Source of the DNA: JAUUZQ01 sp964538375
Lineage (GTDB): Bacteria; Bacteroidota; Bacteroidia; Bacteroidales; GCA-2748055
DNA: 44,320 bases
Assembly: GCA_964538375.1 (NCBI GenBank)
Contig: CAZIFQ010000027.1
Span: 1 to 44,320 of the forward strand
Direction of reading: 5' to 3'
Shown here: piece after piece, positions 18,163 to 27,224 of the stretch
How the letters are laid out: every line of letters starts with the position of its first letter
Numbering within the stretch: the first letter of the stretch is position 1
Position numbers and translations under genes: made by a program
Notes under the pieces: model-generated
Told to the model about the DNA's origin: nothing
What the model saw: the letters and a program-made list of their open reading frames with translations, nothing else
Database searches by the model: none

Positions 18163-19854
18163 TTATCTTATAAACAAGTTCTGATAAAGAACCTCTCTAT
18201 TAGTTTTTAATCTTACAATATAGACTCCTGAATTATATCCAGATAAATCTAATCTTATATCGTTTTCAGAATATTTATTGGAATAGATCACCGTTCCGTT
18301 TAGCTCAACAATTGCTACTTCAATTACTTGAAAACTATGATCCATAGTAATGTTTAGAATATCAGTGACCGGATTGGGATATATTGAGAAGCAACTCTCT
18401 GTCTGCTTATTAACAGAACTTGTTACAGTGAAAAGGACACTTAATTCATTAGCAGCTTCATTATTATTACCGGAAAGATCCTGAACGACACCGCTACTGA
18501 TATTTACTCTTATATAATCAGAGCTTGAGGCTGTTGGGACTATCGTTGCAGTGAAAACTTCATTATCGACACTCGATAATGAACTAGCCTGCACAAGGCC
18601 ATTTTCTACTGAGATGTCAGTCTCATCAAAACCTGTAACTACTTCACTACAAGTAATTGTAATCCCGAAATCACTTGTAACCGGAGTAGCTTCATCTTCA
18701 TCAATAGCAATAACAACTGCGGGAGCAGTTATATCTTCATCAACTGTTATTTGATTCGAGGCTTCATTAAGGTTTCCTGCAGCATCCTGAGCAATGCCAA
18801 CCGTTATATAAACAGTTACATCGCTGGTAAAGTCAGGTACAATTGTTGCGTCAAAATTCACACTATTTGAAGAACTAAGTGACCCTGCTTGCACAGAACC
18901 ATTCGTAACAACAATATCGCCCTCCGTAAATCCACTTACATCCTCACTAAATTGAATTGAGATATCAAAAGTTGGAGTGTTTAATTCAGTAGCTGATGTT
19001 GATATATTTACTGAGGGATCAATAACATCAGCTTCTTCATAAATACTAAAGTTAGCGAAATACACAATCTCATCTCTTAAGCTGGCTGCATCATTCAAGC
19101 TTCGGTAAATTCCCCATTTAGGTCTAATAAAATCAGCATTTGTTTTCCACATTCTCAATGAACTTGTACTATATGTCATTAAGTTTGTGCCATCATGAAC
19201 AGTCTCTATCGATAAAGAATAACTCCCAATGCCTGCTTCGCCATATGTTACCCGTTCAATGGCCTCTACCCATACTCCTTTAAGAGGGTCTAATTCTACC
19301 TCATGAATGGTCGATTGAGTGGTCGTAGCTGCATACCTCAATTGGAGTTTGTCAGGAGTGCCTTTGCGTGGTGTTAAGGTAATTAGAGGCATCCCATCTT
19401 CTGGACTACCAACAGACTTCAACTGATGTATATGTGTAAAACTACTGGAAGGTTGAAAGCCTTCATCAAGCTTAAACCTCCATTTATACTCAACAGTTTC
19501 ACCTAAAACACCCAATAGACTGTCAGATGATTTGTCATAAGTTTTAATTTCATTTCGTTGACGATCAAAATACTGACACCTGTCGTTGTCTTCATCGACA
19601 TGGATGTGAAATACAAAAACATATATATCCAGTGAGTCATCAAAAACTTGTGTAATATGATCGCCAAAAGCACTATGATTATCGCAAGAACCAACTGTTA
19701 TCCCAGGTGCTTCTATAACATCATAACCAGGTGCTAATACCGAGTTTATCAGGTCATAGGTATCAGTAGTACCATCAGCATCTAATAAAGATTGGGCATA
19801 GCTACAATTAGTAACAAGCATTAAAATCATTATTATCAGTCCTAGTCTTTTCAT
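18163..19854 (-). CDS. Secreted jelly-roll, polysaccharide-lyase-like protein with two Ig-like domains and T9SS tail
   Basis: A 563-residue protein. It has a signal peptide ending near NCSYAQ. An N-terminal domain (about 25-280) has the look of a concanavalin/jelly-roll fold: VEYKWRFKLDEGF, SSFTHIHQLKS, MPLITLTPRKG, WVEAIERVTYGE, SYSLSIETV and RPKWGIYRSLND. This layout resembles the heparin-lyase-I/glucuronan-lyase-like polysaccharide lyases (PF14099 type) more than PL7, whose YFKAG-type motif is absent. Two similar bacterial Ig-like domains follow (about 285-375 and 380-470, each with FSEDVSGF/CSEVVTGF, then a VQAGSLSS/VQASSLSS turn), then a T9SS sorting domain (FSIYPNPVTDIL). It sits in the same direction between susC and the uronate-processing operon. 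A surface polyuronate lyase or binding protein is likely, but the fold assignment is by eye. Confidence 0.68.
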   Translation of the reverse strand: MKRLGLIIMILMLVTNCSYAQSLLDADGTTDTYDLINSVLAPGYDVIEAPGITVGSCDNHSAFGDHITQVFDDSLDIYVFVFHIHVDEDNDRCQYFDRQRNEIKTYDKSSDSLLGVLGETVEYKWRFKLDEGFQPSSSFTHIHQLKSVGSPEDGMPLITLTPRKGTPDKLQLRYAATTTQSTIHEVELDPLKGVWVEAIERVTYGEAGIGSYSLSIETVHDGTNLMTYSTSSLRMWKTNADFIRPKWGIYRSLNDAASLRDEIVYFANFSIYEEADVIDPSVNISTSATELNTPTFDISIQFSEDVSGFTEGDIVVTNGSVQAGSLSSSNSVNFDATIVPDFTSDVTVYITVGIAQDAAGNLNEASNQITVDEDITAPAVVIAIDEDEATPVTSDFGITITCSEVVTGFDETDISVENGLVQASSLSSVDNEVFTATIVPTASSSDYIRVNISSGVVQDLSGNNNEAANELSVLFTVTSSVNKQTESCFSIYPNPVTDILNITMDHSFQVIEVAIVELNGTVIYSNKYSENDIRLDLSGYNSGVYIVRLKTNREVLYQNLFIR

Positions 19855-19893
19855 TTTTTTAACTGATTCTCTTTTTGGTTTTTTGAAAAGATC

Positions 19894-19920
19894 CGGGCAG
19901 GACGTTGAGCAACCTGCCCG
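19894..19920 (-). terminator. Terminator at the end of the PL6-PL17-kdgF-MFS-SDR operon
   Basis: A perfect 8-bp GC-rich stem CGGGCAGG / CCTGCCCG with an 11-nt loop lies about 85 bp beyond the SDR stop. The T tract on the minus strand is short (TCTTTTC), so efficiency is uncertain. Confidence 0.65.
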
Positions 19921-20005
19921 AAATCTAATTCAAACGAACTACTATACTAACTATGAAAAGAATAATCCTCCATTTATATCGATGTTGGTACCTATAACAA
20001 ATCTT

Positions 20006-20767
20006 TTATATTCCTAATGCCTGACCCCCACCAATTTGGATAGTTTCTGCTGTTATGAAAGATGCACCTTCACTTGCTAAGAAAGCAACTACTGAAGCTA
20101 CTTCTTCCGCTTCGCCTAATCTTCCTAACATAATGTTGTTCTTCCATGAAGCAAATACTTCGGGCTTTGTTGCCTTAATTTGAGCATGGAAAGGTGTATC
20201 AATTGTACCCGGAGATACAGCATTAACCCTGATTCCATATTCAGCCAGATCTTTTGCCAATGCTCTTGTAATGGCATGTACTCCCGCTTTAGAGGTTCCA
20301 TAAACCCCAGCACCGGGTCCTCCTGCATTCCATGCAGCATTTGAAGTATAGTTTATGATAGAAGCATTTTCTCCCTTTTTAAGGAATGGAATAGCTGCCC
20401 TTGAAGCAAAAAATACGGAATCAAGGTTTAATGCCATTACTGATCGATAAAAATCGGTTGTCATCTCTTCAAATCTTTGCCTTCCACCTAAACCGCCAGC
20501 GTTATTTACAAGCACATCAATTTTTCCGTATTTCTCTCCGACTTTAGTAATATTTGAAGTTACTTCCTCTTCTTTGGTAACGTCAAACCCATAATACTCA
20601 GCAGTTATACCCTCTGCGGTAAGTTCTTTTACTCTTTCAGCTCCTTCTTTGTGTTCTATACCGTTTAATACAACGATATATCCATTTTTGCCTAATTTTT
20701 TCGCAACCTGAAAGCCAATCCCTCCAGTTGCACCGGTTACGACTGCTACTTTTCCTTGTAAATTCAT
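20006..20767 (-). CDS. SDR-family oxidoreductase, probable DEH reductase
   Basis: A 253-residue classical short-chain dehydrogenase. It shows the cofactor motif TGATGGIG (11-18), NNAGG (88-92), N114, catalytic S142, Y156 and K160 (YGTSK) and the PGTIDTPF segment. The closest functional match by context is the reductase that converts 4-deoxy-L-erythro-5-hexoseulose uronate (DEH) to 2-keto-3-deoxy-D-gluconate with NAD(P)H, as known from alginate-degrading bacteria. The gene is last in a run with PL6, PL17, kdgF and an MFS carrier, 36 bp after the MFS gene. Cofactor preference cannot be read reliably. A gluconate 5-dehydrogenase-like or other sugar-acid role is the main alternative. Cytosolic. 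Confidence 0.85.
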   Translation of the reverse strand: MNLQGKVAVVTGATGGIGFQVAKKLGKNGYIVVLNGIEHKEGAERVKELTAEGITAEYYGFDVTKEEEVTSNITKVGEKYGKIDVLVNNAGGLGGRQRFEEMTTDFYRSVMALNLDSVFFASRAAIPFLKKGENASIINYTSNAAWNAGGPGAGVYGTSKAGVHAITRALAKDLAEYGIRVNAVSPGTIDTPFHAQIKATKPEVFASWKNNIMLGRLGEAEEVASVVAFLASEGASFITAETIQIGGGQALGI

Positions 20768-20803
20768 AATTGTATAATTTTTAAGTTTATTAATATATGT
20801 TTG

Positions 20804-22090
20804 TTATTCTTCTACTGACTTAATTTTTCTGGCAAATAAATAGATTGCTGCTATGCCAAGAGGTACAAAAACTCCAATTGCAATAAATATTGGAGTGTAA
20901 GATACTTTTGCAACTACTGGGACCAGGAAGTTCATAACTATTACAGCAAGAACCCCAATCATTCCGCCCAGCCCGGCGAGCGAGCCGACTGATTTTCCAC
21001 TAAAGAAATCGCTTGGTAAGGTCTGAACATTTCCAATTGCAAATTGGAATCCGAAAAGCACTGCACAAACAATGAGTACAAACTTTATGGCTGTGTCTGC
21101 AAAAAGAACGGTTGCAAAAAGTCCTAAAAACATTATTATGCCACCAATGAATATCGTTGTTTTTCTACCCTTGTTTATAGAACCTGTTTTTGAAATTATT
21201 CTTCCAGATACAAAACCTCCGGCAATACTACCAACTGCAGCTCCAACGTAAGGAACCCATAAGAACATTCCCACCTCCTTTACATCGAAACCATAAACAT
21301 CGAAGAGGTAAATAGGCATCCAACCCACAAAAAACCACCAAATTGGCTCCAGGAAGAAACGTCCTATCACAACCGCCCAGGATTCTTTATGAGAAAGAAT
21401 CTCTATCAGGCCTTTTCCTTTTGTCTCATCTGTTGCATCCTGATCAGCTTTACTCTGGCCTTCGAGAATATATTTTTTCTCCACCTCAGTGATCCAGGGA
21501 TGTTTTTTAGGGCCAGCCTTATTAATTAGTAACCATGGAATAATCCATATTAGTCCAAAAGAACCAATAATAAGAAATGTTATTCTCCAGCCGAATCCGA
21601 CAAATAGTGTTGCAATTAAAAGGGGAGCAATAATAGATCCAACAGATGCACCAGCATTGAATAGCCCCTGTGCAATCGCCCTTTCTTTTATCGGAAACCA
21701 TTCTGCATTACTCTTTACAGCACCAGGCCAGTTTCCCGCTTCCGAGATACCCAAAGTAGATCTGAGGATTCCGATTGAGAGTACACCTCTTACCGTCGAG
21801 TGTAAGAGAGAAGATATCGCCCAGACACCAATAGATAATACATATCCAACGCGCGTTCCAACCTTATCAAAAAGTTTTCCTGAAAAAAGTTGACCGAAGG
21901 CATAAGCGAACATAAATATATTGAGGATATAGCTATAGTGTTCTTTTGTAAGCCCAAGATCTTGAGCAATAGAACCCTCAACACCTGCATTACCCCACAT
22001 AATAGCCAGGGCACTTCTGTCGATATAATTAATGACGGTAGCAAGAAAGATCAAGCCAATAATAACCCAACGTAATCCTTTGATTTTCAT
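20804..22090 (-). CDS. MFS transporter of the anion:cation symporter type, probable uronate (ExuT-like) importer
   Basis: 428 residues with about 12 hydrophobic segments. The start (LATVINYIDRSALAIMWG) and the middle motif (GNWPGAVKSNAEWFPIKERA, then IAQGLFNAGASVGSIIAPLL) are characteristic of the ACS family, which includes hexuronate (ExuT) and glucarate carriers. The cytosolic loop between helices 6 and 7 is short and charged. It lies between kdgF (24 bp away) and the SDR gene (36 bp away). The expected role is proton-coupled uptake of unsaturated mannuronate/guluronate or DEH across the inner membrane after periplasmic PL17 action. Substrate is inferred from context. Confidence 0.9.
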   Translation of the reverse strand: MKIKGLRWVIIGLIFLATVINYIDRSALAIMWGNAGVEGSIAQDLGLTKEHYSYILNIFMFAYAFGQLFSGKLFDKVGTRVGYVLSIGVWAISSLLHSTVRGVLSIGILRSTLGISEAGNWPGAVKSNAEWFPIKERAIAQGLFNAGASVGSIIAPLLIATLFVGFGWRITFLIIGSFGLIWIIPWLLINKAGPKKHPWITEVEKKYILEGQSKADQDATDETKGKGLIEILSHKESWAVVIGRFFLEPIWWFFVGWMPIYLFDVYGFDVKEVGMFLWVPYVGAAVGSIAGGFVSGRIISKTGSINKGRKTTIFIGGIIMFLGLFATVLFADTAIKFVLIVCAVLFGFQFAIGNVQTLPSDFFSGKSVGSLAGLGGMIGVLAVIVMNFLVPVVAKVSYTPIFIAIGVFVPLGIAAIYLFARKIKSVEE

Positions 22091-22114
22091 GTTAATAGTT
22101 GTTATTTAGCTAGT

Positions 22115-22483
22115 TTATTTACCAAAGTAAGAAACCGCACTTCCATCAAGGAAGTCTTCCCGAACCGGGCTGAATACATCTATCAGAATGCCAGCCTCCA
22201 GGCATAGTGCACCATGCATAAGATTTGGTTCGATATAAACGCCATCTCCGGCATTCACTATTTTTTTCTTTCCATCGATGGTGAACTCAAATTTACCTTC
22301 GGCACAGTAAGAAGCCTGGGTATGAAAATGCTGGTGAGGACTTCCTATAGCTCCTTTTTCGAAGTTCACTTTTACCATCATAATTTGATTGTCCCAACCC
22401 AGGAATTTTCTGGATACTCCGCCACCCAGTTCTTCCCATTTCATTTCCTCTGCAAGGCAAAAATTTTCACTTGATCTTTTCAT
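22115..22483 (-). CDS. kdgF: KdgF-type cupin, linearises unsaturated uronates to DEH
   Basis: A 122-residue single-domain cupin with the KdgF signature: metal-binding motif QHFHTQASYCAEGKFEFTID, then a GDGVYIEPNLMHGALC second motif, ending FSPVREDFLDG. KdgF converts the 4,5-unsaturated monouronates released by oligouronate lyases to the open-chain ketonic form, feeding the DEH reductase encoded two genes downstream. Size and motifs match the family fully. Its ATG overlaps the TGA of the PL17 gene (ATGA, 22480-22483), so the two are probably translationally coupled. No signal peptide, hence cytosolic. Confidence 0.92.
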   Translation of the reverse strand: MKRSSENFCLAEEMKWEELGGGVSRKFLGWDNQIMMVKVNFEKGAIGSPHQHFHTQASYCAEGKFEFTIDGKKKIVNAGDGVYIEPNLMHGALCLEAGILIDVFSPVREDFLDGSAVSYFGK

Positions 22484-24750
22484 TGTTTACTGCTTTTAAT
22501 TAGTGTATAATTTCCTGTCCATCTGTATTCTTTTTCATTGATGTTCAGTATATGATTCTTTTGAGACTGGTCCTTTTCCATAACTGAAAGGAATAGGAAG
22601 GCACTTTTCCAGGTGTAGAATTCGAACGCCAGGTATTCGTCTTTTGTTGGAATCGTTTTAACCCCTGTTATTACCGCTTCCTGGTTGCTCACCATTTCAG
22701 TGGACTCATTCTGATTTCCGTGTGTTTCCACGACTGAGCCAAATAAATGATCCTTAAGATTTGATTCACGAATTATCAGTGCAGGTTCAGTCCTGAGGTT
22801 GAAGTTTGGATCACCTGCTCCAGTCCTTGTAAGGATCAATTCAGTATTTTCATTCACCGCTGTTGTGAGTGTGTGAATGATCTTGTTATCCAGCCATGAA
22901 ATACTTGCCGCATCCCTGTCTGGTTTCCCTTCTGCAATTTTCCACATGTGCTGGTATCCATGTCCCTCTCCCAATGGAAGCAGTTGATCTTCATTTGCCT
23001 TATAATCAAATCCGATATTAAGGATATTACCATCAAAATGATAAGGCATATCGTAGCTTGCCTTTGGATTATCAGAAGTAACGTTAAAGAGATCAATAAG
23101 CAGTGGATTCGAAAACTCTTCATCTTCGATGAGACCTACAATTCGAGTCATTTCGATACCTGGATATGCATAAATATCCTTGGCACACACAAATTGTTCT
23201 TTATTATTTTCCAGATCGCTATAGATGAGTTCAGAATGATATTTCTGGGCCTCAGCGTATTCAGCGTTAAAATGACTGGTTTGATTTACTACCAGGGTAT
23301 TATGCGCAACTGTTTGTTTTGCATAAGTATTATTTTCTTTTAGATAACGCCCTCCATCTTTGGCCTTAATGTTTACAAAACGTACAGAGCCATAATCAGT
23401 AAGAACTTCGTTCTCTTTATAGTAATAGAATATATTTAACCTGTCAAAGTGACCATGGCTCAGTCCATGAGAGGCATATTTAAATACGGAACAAAACTTA
23501 TCATCTGCATCCCGAATTAATGCTATGCCTCCCTGCATCCCATCTTTCCCGTCTGTTATAAGCTTCGAAGCCCTCTTTAGAGCTAACTGTTTGTTTTCGT
23601 TTAAGTCTTTAACTACCTGCAAACTATTCGCATTTATATAGGATAATTCAACTCCTTCTAAAAGGGCCAAAATGCCCGGACTCTTCTTCTTTGCATATAG
23701 AAAACATAATGAAGCAACACTTGCCGGTGAGTAGAGACTCATTCCTTTCATTGCATCATTGATTGGGAAATATCGTCCCTCTGTATCAGAAAGGTCAACC
23801 AATATTTCTACTGCGCTGGTATAAATGCCATCCCCAAAATTCATAATATCCAGCTCTGGAATATTGTGATCTATGCTTTGGGCAAACATCAGGAAGGGAG
23901 TCATGGCATATCTCTGATAATACGGACCTTCAGTATAATATCCATCCGGAGAGAATAAGCTCAATGTTTGTACCAGGAATCCTGCATCAAGTTCCGTGAC
24001 ATCCTGAGAATATGTTTCACTGACTGGCTTTCCTTGTTCGTTGATTCCACTAAGCGCTCTGAAAACCAGTTCTTCATCTCCTGTAGTGATGCCGGTCATC
24101 CCTACTGCGGCCACTGCCCAAACACCATGGTTGTGCAAGCGGTTAAATACATGCCTGTTTTCAATGGACAGAAAATCTGCATAGGGTTTGAGCAGGTCAC
24201 CTTCAATAAGCTTCCTTTCTTTCTTTGAGAGAAAATTGTAAATAGCATCGTAGCCCTGGATTGCATCAACCAACCACACAGCTTCGTTAAGTTGTTGCCA
24301 GAACAATTTCCCAGGTGCATATGATTTCTTTACCGGATGTTCTCCATATGTTGGATACTTTGATGCATATTCAAGTAATAATTCCTTTGCATAACAAGCA
24401 TACTTTTCATCTCCGGAAATCAGGAATGCAACTCCAGTTTGCTTGATCGCCTTTCCATTTAATTTGTGTTGAGAATGTGTGTATCCACCCGCTGGATCTT
24501 CAGGAGTGGGAACATCAATGCTTTGGGCAATAATTTCATCCGATTCAGAAAGATATCCTTTCACCGTTTCTTGCCATAGAGGGTATGTTTCCATTGCTGC
24601 TCTCATCTCAGATACTTCAGCATCATTAATGATAAGACAAGGATGATCAGAGTTACTCCCTGACTTTTGCCCCTGTAGACTAACAGAGATTAAGGCCAGA
24701 ACAAACAGGCAGACCCTTTTAATATTTGATATTTTATATTGTCGCTTCAC
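22480..24750 (-). CDS. PL17 family oligoalginate lyase (heparinase II/III-like)
   Basis: A 756-residue exported lyase with a signal peptide to about residue 28. The start is GTG at 24750, since no ATG precedes the signal peptide and the codon overlaps the TGA of the upstream PL6 gene (GTGA). The alpha/alpha-toroid holds N207-H208 (LHNHGVWAVAAVG) and Y277 (EGPYYQRY). The beta-sandwich contributes Y469 and the zinc ligands H434 (SHGHFD), D452 (DYGS) and H483 (AHNT). Y277, H434, D452, Y469 and H483 all sit at a constant +19 from the known residues of Alg17C, which is strong support. Members act exolytically on alginate oligosaccharides and give unsaturated monouronates. Probably periplasmic. It feeds KdgF, encoded next. 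Confidence 0.95.
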   Translation of the reverse strand: MKRQYKISNIKRVCLFVLALISVSLQGQKSGSNSDHPCLIINDAEVSEMRAAMETYPLWQETVKGYLSESDEIIAQSIDVPTPEDPAGGYTHSQHKLNGKAIKQTGVAFLISGDEKYACYAKELLLEYASKYPTYGEHPVKKSYAPGKLFWQQLNEAVWLVDAIQGYDAIYNFLSKKERKLIEGDLLKPYADFLSIENRHVFNRLHNHGVWAVAAVGMTGITTGDEELVFRALSGINEQGKPVSETYSQDVTELDAGFLVQTLSLFSPDGYYTEGPYYQRYAMTPFLMFAQSIDHNIPELDIMNFGDGIYTSAVEILVDLSDTEGRYFPINDAMKGMSLYSPASVASLCFLYAKKKSPGILALLEGVELSYINANSLQVVKDLNENKQLALKRASKLITDGKDGMQGGIALIRDADDKFCSVFKYASHGLSHGHFDRLNIFYYYKENEVLTDYGSVRFVNIKAKDGGRYLKENNTYAKQTVAHNTLVVNQTSHFNAEYAEAQKYHSELIYSDLENNKEQFVCAKDIYAYPGIEMTRIVGLIEDEEFSNPLLIDLFNVTSDNPKASYDMPYHFDGNILNIGFDYKANEDQLLPLGEGHGYQHMWKIAEGKPDRDAASISWLDNKIIHTLTTAVNENTELILTRTGAGDPNFNLRTEPALIIRESNLKDHLFGSVVETHGNQNESTEMVSNQEAVITGVKTIPTKDEYLAFEFYTWKSAFLFLSVMEKDQSQKNHILNINEKEYRWTGNYTLIKSSKQ

Positions 24751-27092
24751 CTTACTTTATTATAACCAAGAGCTGTTTTCTGTGTAGATCTTTTCATTAG
24801 AGGAGAATTCCTTCCCAGTGTAAATTCCTTATCTTCTACCGAAACATACCCGGGATCCACATACCAGTTATTCTTACCCAATCGGTTGTCGTAAAAACTT
24901 TCAAAGCGTCCACACTCAAAAAAGTTATTATGGTCGACAAGGCATTTAATCCATTGCTGATCTTCCATTTGGATCACTCTTCCGCTTTTCCCACTATGAC
25001 TGAAAATATTATTTGTAATGTGAACATCCTGCACCCCTGTGAGATTAATCGCTGAGCCAAGCTCCTTATTTTCAATATTATGGAATGTGCAATGATCAAT
25101 GAGAAGTGCGGGACCGGTAGTGCTTTCATCGTTTCCTCCACGGTAAAGATCTATTGCAGATCCCATTACATTATAGAAGAGACAGTTCTTAAGTATTACA
25201 TATTCTGCATTGTATTTTCCAAGATCTTCCTTCTCAGCCTTCAGGTTGATGGCCAGTCCTGATATTGTATGGAAGGTGCAGTTTGTAAATACTATAGAAT
25301 CCGCAAAGGTGCTTTTAAAAGCCTGGAAAACACTTGCTCTACCTTCAGTAAAATTATAAAAGTTACACTGGTCTGCAAAGAGATTATAATGCTCAATGGC
25401 CGGATCCCTCTGCGTAACAATACCTGCATTCGCAATTCCGCTTTTCGAGGCACCGCTGATGTCCAGGTTTTTGATTCTTAATTCACCGCCGTTCTGAATA
25501 ACTATTAAGGGTAGATGGTCCCGATTACTTTCATACTTTATTTCCGGATTATTTTCCTGCGTGGTTTGCCCGATCAAATTGAGAGGCATTGATATGAGCA
25601 ATGGTTCACTTAATGTGATATTCTCTGTGATGACAATGATATCGCCGGGAGAGCTTGCTTCAATGATCTCATTTATATTATCCGTGGCTGCGACTTCGTG
25701 TCGTGCAGGAGTTGCGAGGATTTCTTTCTCTTTTTTATACCAGGTGGCTCCTGTATTCTGCTTATTTGCTTTTAGTTCAGGTTTGTATTCAGAGTTGGAG
25801 AATAAACCATTTTCATCTTTCTGATAAACCAATGAAGTTCTTTCAAAACCAGTCCTGCTTTGAGAGGAGTTTCCAATATTAAATTTGTTCCCCTCAAAAG
25901 AGATACCAGACATGTCGTCCAGTTCAGTAATAAGCTTATCAGAATCAGGATTATAGATCACATTGTTTTTAAAACTGGAATTCTGAGGAAGCGCTGTACG
26001 TTCGTTATCTGAACCAATACCGAAGGCGATATTCTCACAAGCAAAGAAGTGATTGCCATCAAATGTCGCATCCTTTACCTGATGATAGCGGTTGATCGCC
26101 GAATTTGGAACGCCATTCATTACTGCAAATGCTGAGCGAAAGCGATGTCCTGCCAGTTCCTGGAAATGATTATTTCTTATGGTATGTCCGGCATTGATCA
26201 CCCTGACTCCACCCGTGTTGGGTATATTGTTGCCAATGAATACATTATCCTCGATGATGTTCCTGTTCCCATGCCTCAGGGTCAACACTCCTTCACATTC
26301 ATAAAATGTGTTTCCAGATAGTATATTATCACAGGCCTTTATAGATATGATTTCTACCTCACCACTACATTGGTCGAAGTAATTGTTAAGGATCCTTGTA
26401 TTACTGGAGCTTAAGGAAAAGGTAGATGTTCCTACCCGCATAGTTTCACCTCCGTTAGAGCCTAACCTGGGACGCTCGCCGAAATAATTGTGATCGATCA
26501 AATGATCGTTTTCCTGGTTCTCCTTGCCATTCAGTCGCACAGTCAGGGTTACGCCAGCGTTTAGTTTACCGACAAAAGAGCAATGATCAACACGGTTGTT
26601 TTTACCGTAGAGTTCAAGCCAACTGGATTTTAAAAAGCGATCGCTTGGATTATAGTACGATATTGCGCAGTTGCTTACCCGGCTGTTATTCGCAACTTCA
26701 TCTCCGGTTCTGAAAGAAATGACAGGATGCTTACCACTTGTGCCATTGGCAAACAAAATGCCGTGTACTTCTACATGATCTCCAGAAAGAGACAGATATG
26801 AATTTCCGGAGAAGATAACTTCACCAGGGGTTTCTGCTATTAGAACAATCGGCAGATCAGTAGCACCAGAGTTTTTAATTTCCAGTTGAACATCCTTCCA
26901 GTTTCCGTTTTTTATGATAATGCTGTCGCCGGGTTGAGCGTTGTTTATTTGCGATTTAAGCGAAGCTATATCGGCAACAAATCTTGATGAATCGTTACAA
27001 GAAACGAGAAAAATAATTGGAAGGGCTAATACAAATATATTTGTATTTAAACGGTTCACCAGAAACCTTAAAGAGATAGATAATCTTCTCAT
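24747..27092 (-). CDS. PL6 family alginate lyase, lipoprotein, two beta-helix domains
   Basis: Starting at the ATG at 27092, 781 residues; an in-frame GTG at 27107 would add five. The N-terminus is a long basic lipoprotein signal (ALPIIFLVSC, Cys32), and there is no T9SS tail, unlike the other two PL6 proteins. The active site is complete and every residue is shifted +32 relative to AlyGC: N213, E245, E247, K252 and R273 (LTLRHGN), with NGGETMRVGTS at 213-223. A second beta-helix (about 470-770) gives the AlyGC-like two-domain form. It is the first gene of the operon leading to PL17, kdgF, the MFS carrier and the SDR, overlapping PL17 by 4 bp. It probably degrades imported oligosaccharides at the outer membrane or in the periplasm. 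Confidence 0.92.
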   Translation of the reverse strand: MRRLSISLRFLVNRLNTNIFVLALPIIFLVSCNDSSRFVADIASLKSQINNAQPGDSIIIKNGNWKDVQLEIKNSGATDLPIVLIAETPGEVIFSGNSYLSLSGDHVEVHGILFANGTSGKHPVISFRTGDEVANNSRVSNCAISYYNPSDRFLKSSWLELYGKNNRVDHCSFVGKLNAGVTLTVRLNGKENQENDHLIDHNYFGERPRLGSNGGETMRVGTSTFSLSSSNTRILNNYFDQCSGEVEIISIKACDNILSGNTFYECEGVLTLRHGNRNIIEDNVFIGNNIPNTGGVRVINAGHTIRNNHFQELAGHRFRSAFAVMNGVPNSAINRYHQVKDATFDGNHFFACENIAFGIGSDNERTALPQNSSFKNNVIYNPDSDKLITELDDMSGISFEGNKFNIGNSSQSRTGFERTSLVYQKDENGLFSNSEYKPELKANKQNTGATWYKKEKEILATPARHEVAATDNINEIIEASSPGDIIVITENITLSEPLLISMPLNLIGQTTQENNPEIKYESNRDHLPLIVIQNGGELRIKNLDISGASKSGIANAGIVTQRDPAIEHYNLFADQCNFYNFTEGRASVFQAFKSTFADSIVFTNCTFHTISGLAINLKAEKEDLGKYNAEYVILKNCLFYNVMGSAIDLYRGGNDESTTGPALLIDHCTFHNIENKELGSAINLTGVQDVHITNNIFSHSGKSGRVIQMEDQQWIKCLVDHNNFFECGRFESFYDNRLGKNNWYVDPGYVSVEDKEFTLGRNSPLMKRSTQKTALGYNKVR

Positions 27093-27107
27093 TATTGTTT
27101 TTTTCAC

Positions 27108-27165
27108 TGTGAACCTTGCTCAGTCTTTGTAATCAGAGTTTGATTATCTAACTTTAGGGTTCACA
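27108..27165 (-). promoter_or_regulatory. Nested inverted repeats upstream of the PL6-PL17 operon, possible operator
   Basis: TGTGAACC (27108-27115) and GGTTCACA (27158-27165) form an 8-bp inverted pair. Nearly the same centre is shared by a tighter palindrome, TAATCA-N5-TGATTA (27130-27146). Both lie 16-74 bp upstream of the PL6 ATG. Regulator binding is inferred; the tighter site has the size of a GntR-type operator but a different sequence from the site at 27999. Confidence 0.4.
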
Positions 27166-27192
27166 TATTAGTTATATATGTTTTTTTTCTTA

Positions 27193-27220
27193 AGTTGGCA
27201 GTCCCCCCAGACTGCCGACT
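27193..27220. terminator. Hairpin directly after the GntR regulator gene
   Basis: The 11-bp stem AGTTGGCAGTC / GACTGCCGACT (one G-T pair) has a 6-nt C-rich loop. The T tract (27221-27227) lies on the plus-strand side, so it reads as a plus-strand terminator. On the minus strand, where the regulator is transcribed, the hairpin begins 5 nt past the stop but lacks a T tract and may only partly terminate. Confidence 0.5.
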
Positions 27221-27224
27221 TTTT

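Noticed and set aside
18163..19854. PL7 alginate lyase
   Set aside because: The PL7 motifs (RSELR-type, QIH and YFKAGxYxQ-type) are not present in the expected order; only a general jelly-roll pattern is seen.
24747..27107. GTG start at 27107 for the lipoprotein PL6
   Set aside because: The ATG five codons downstream gives an adequate lipoprotein signal and is the more usual start; the GTG cannot be excluded.
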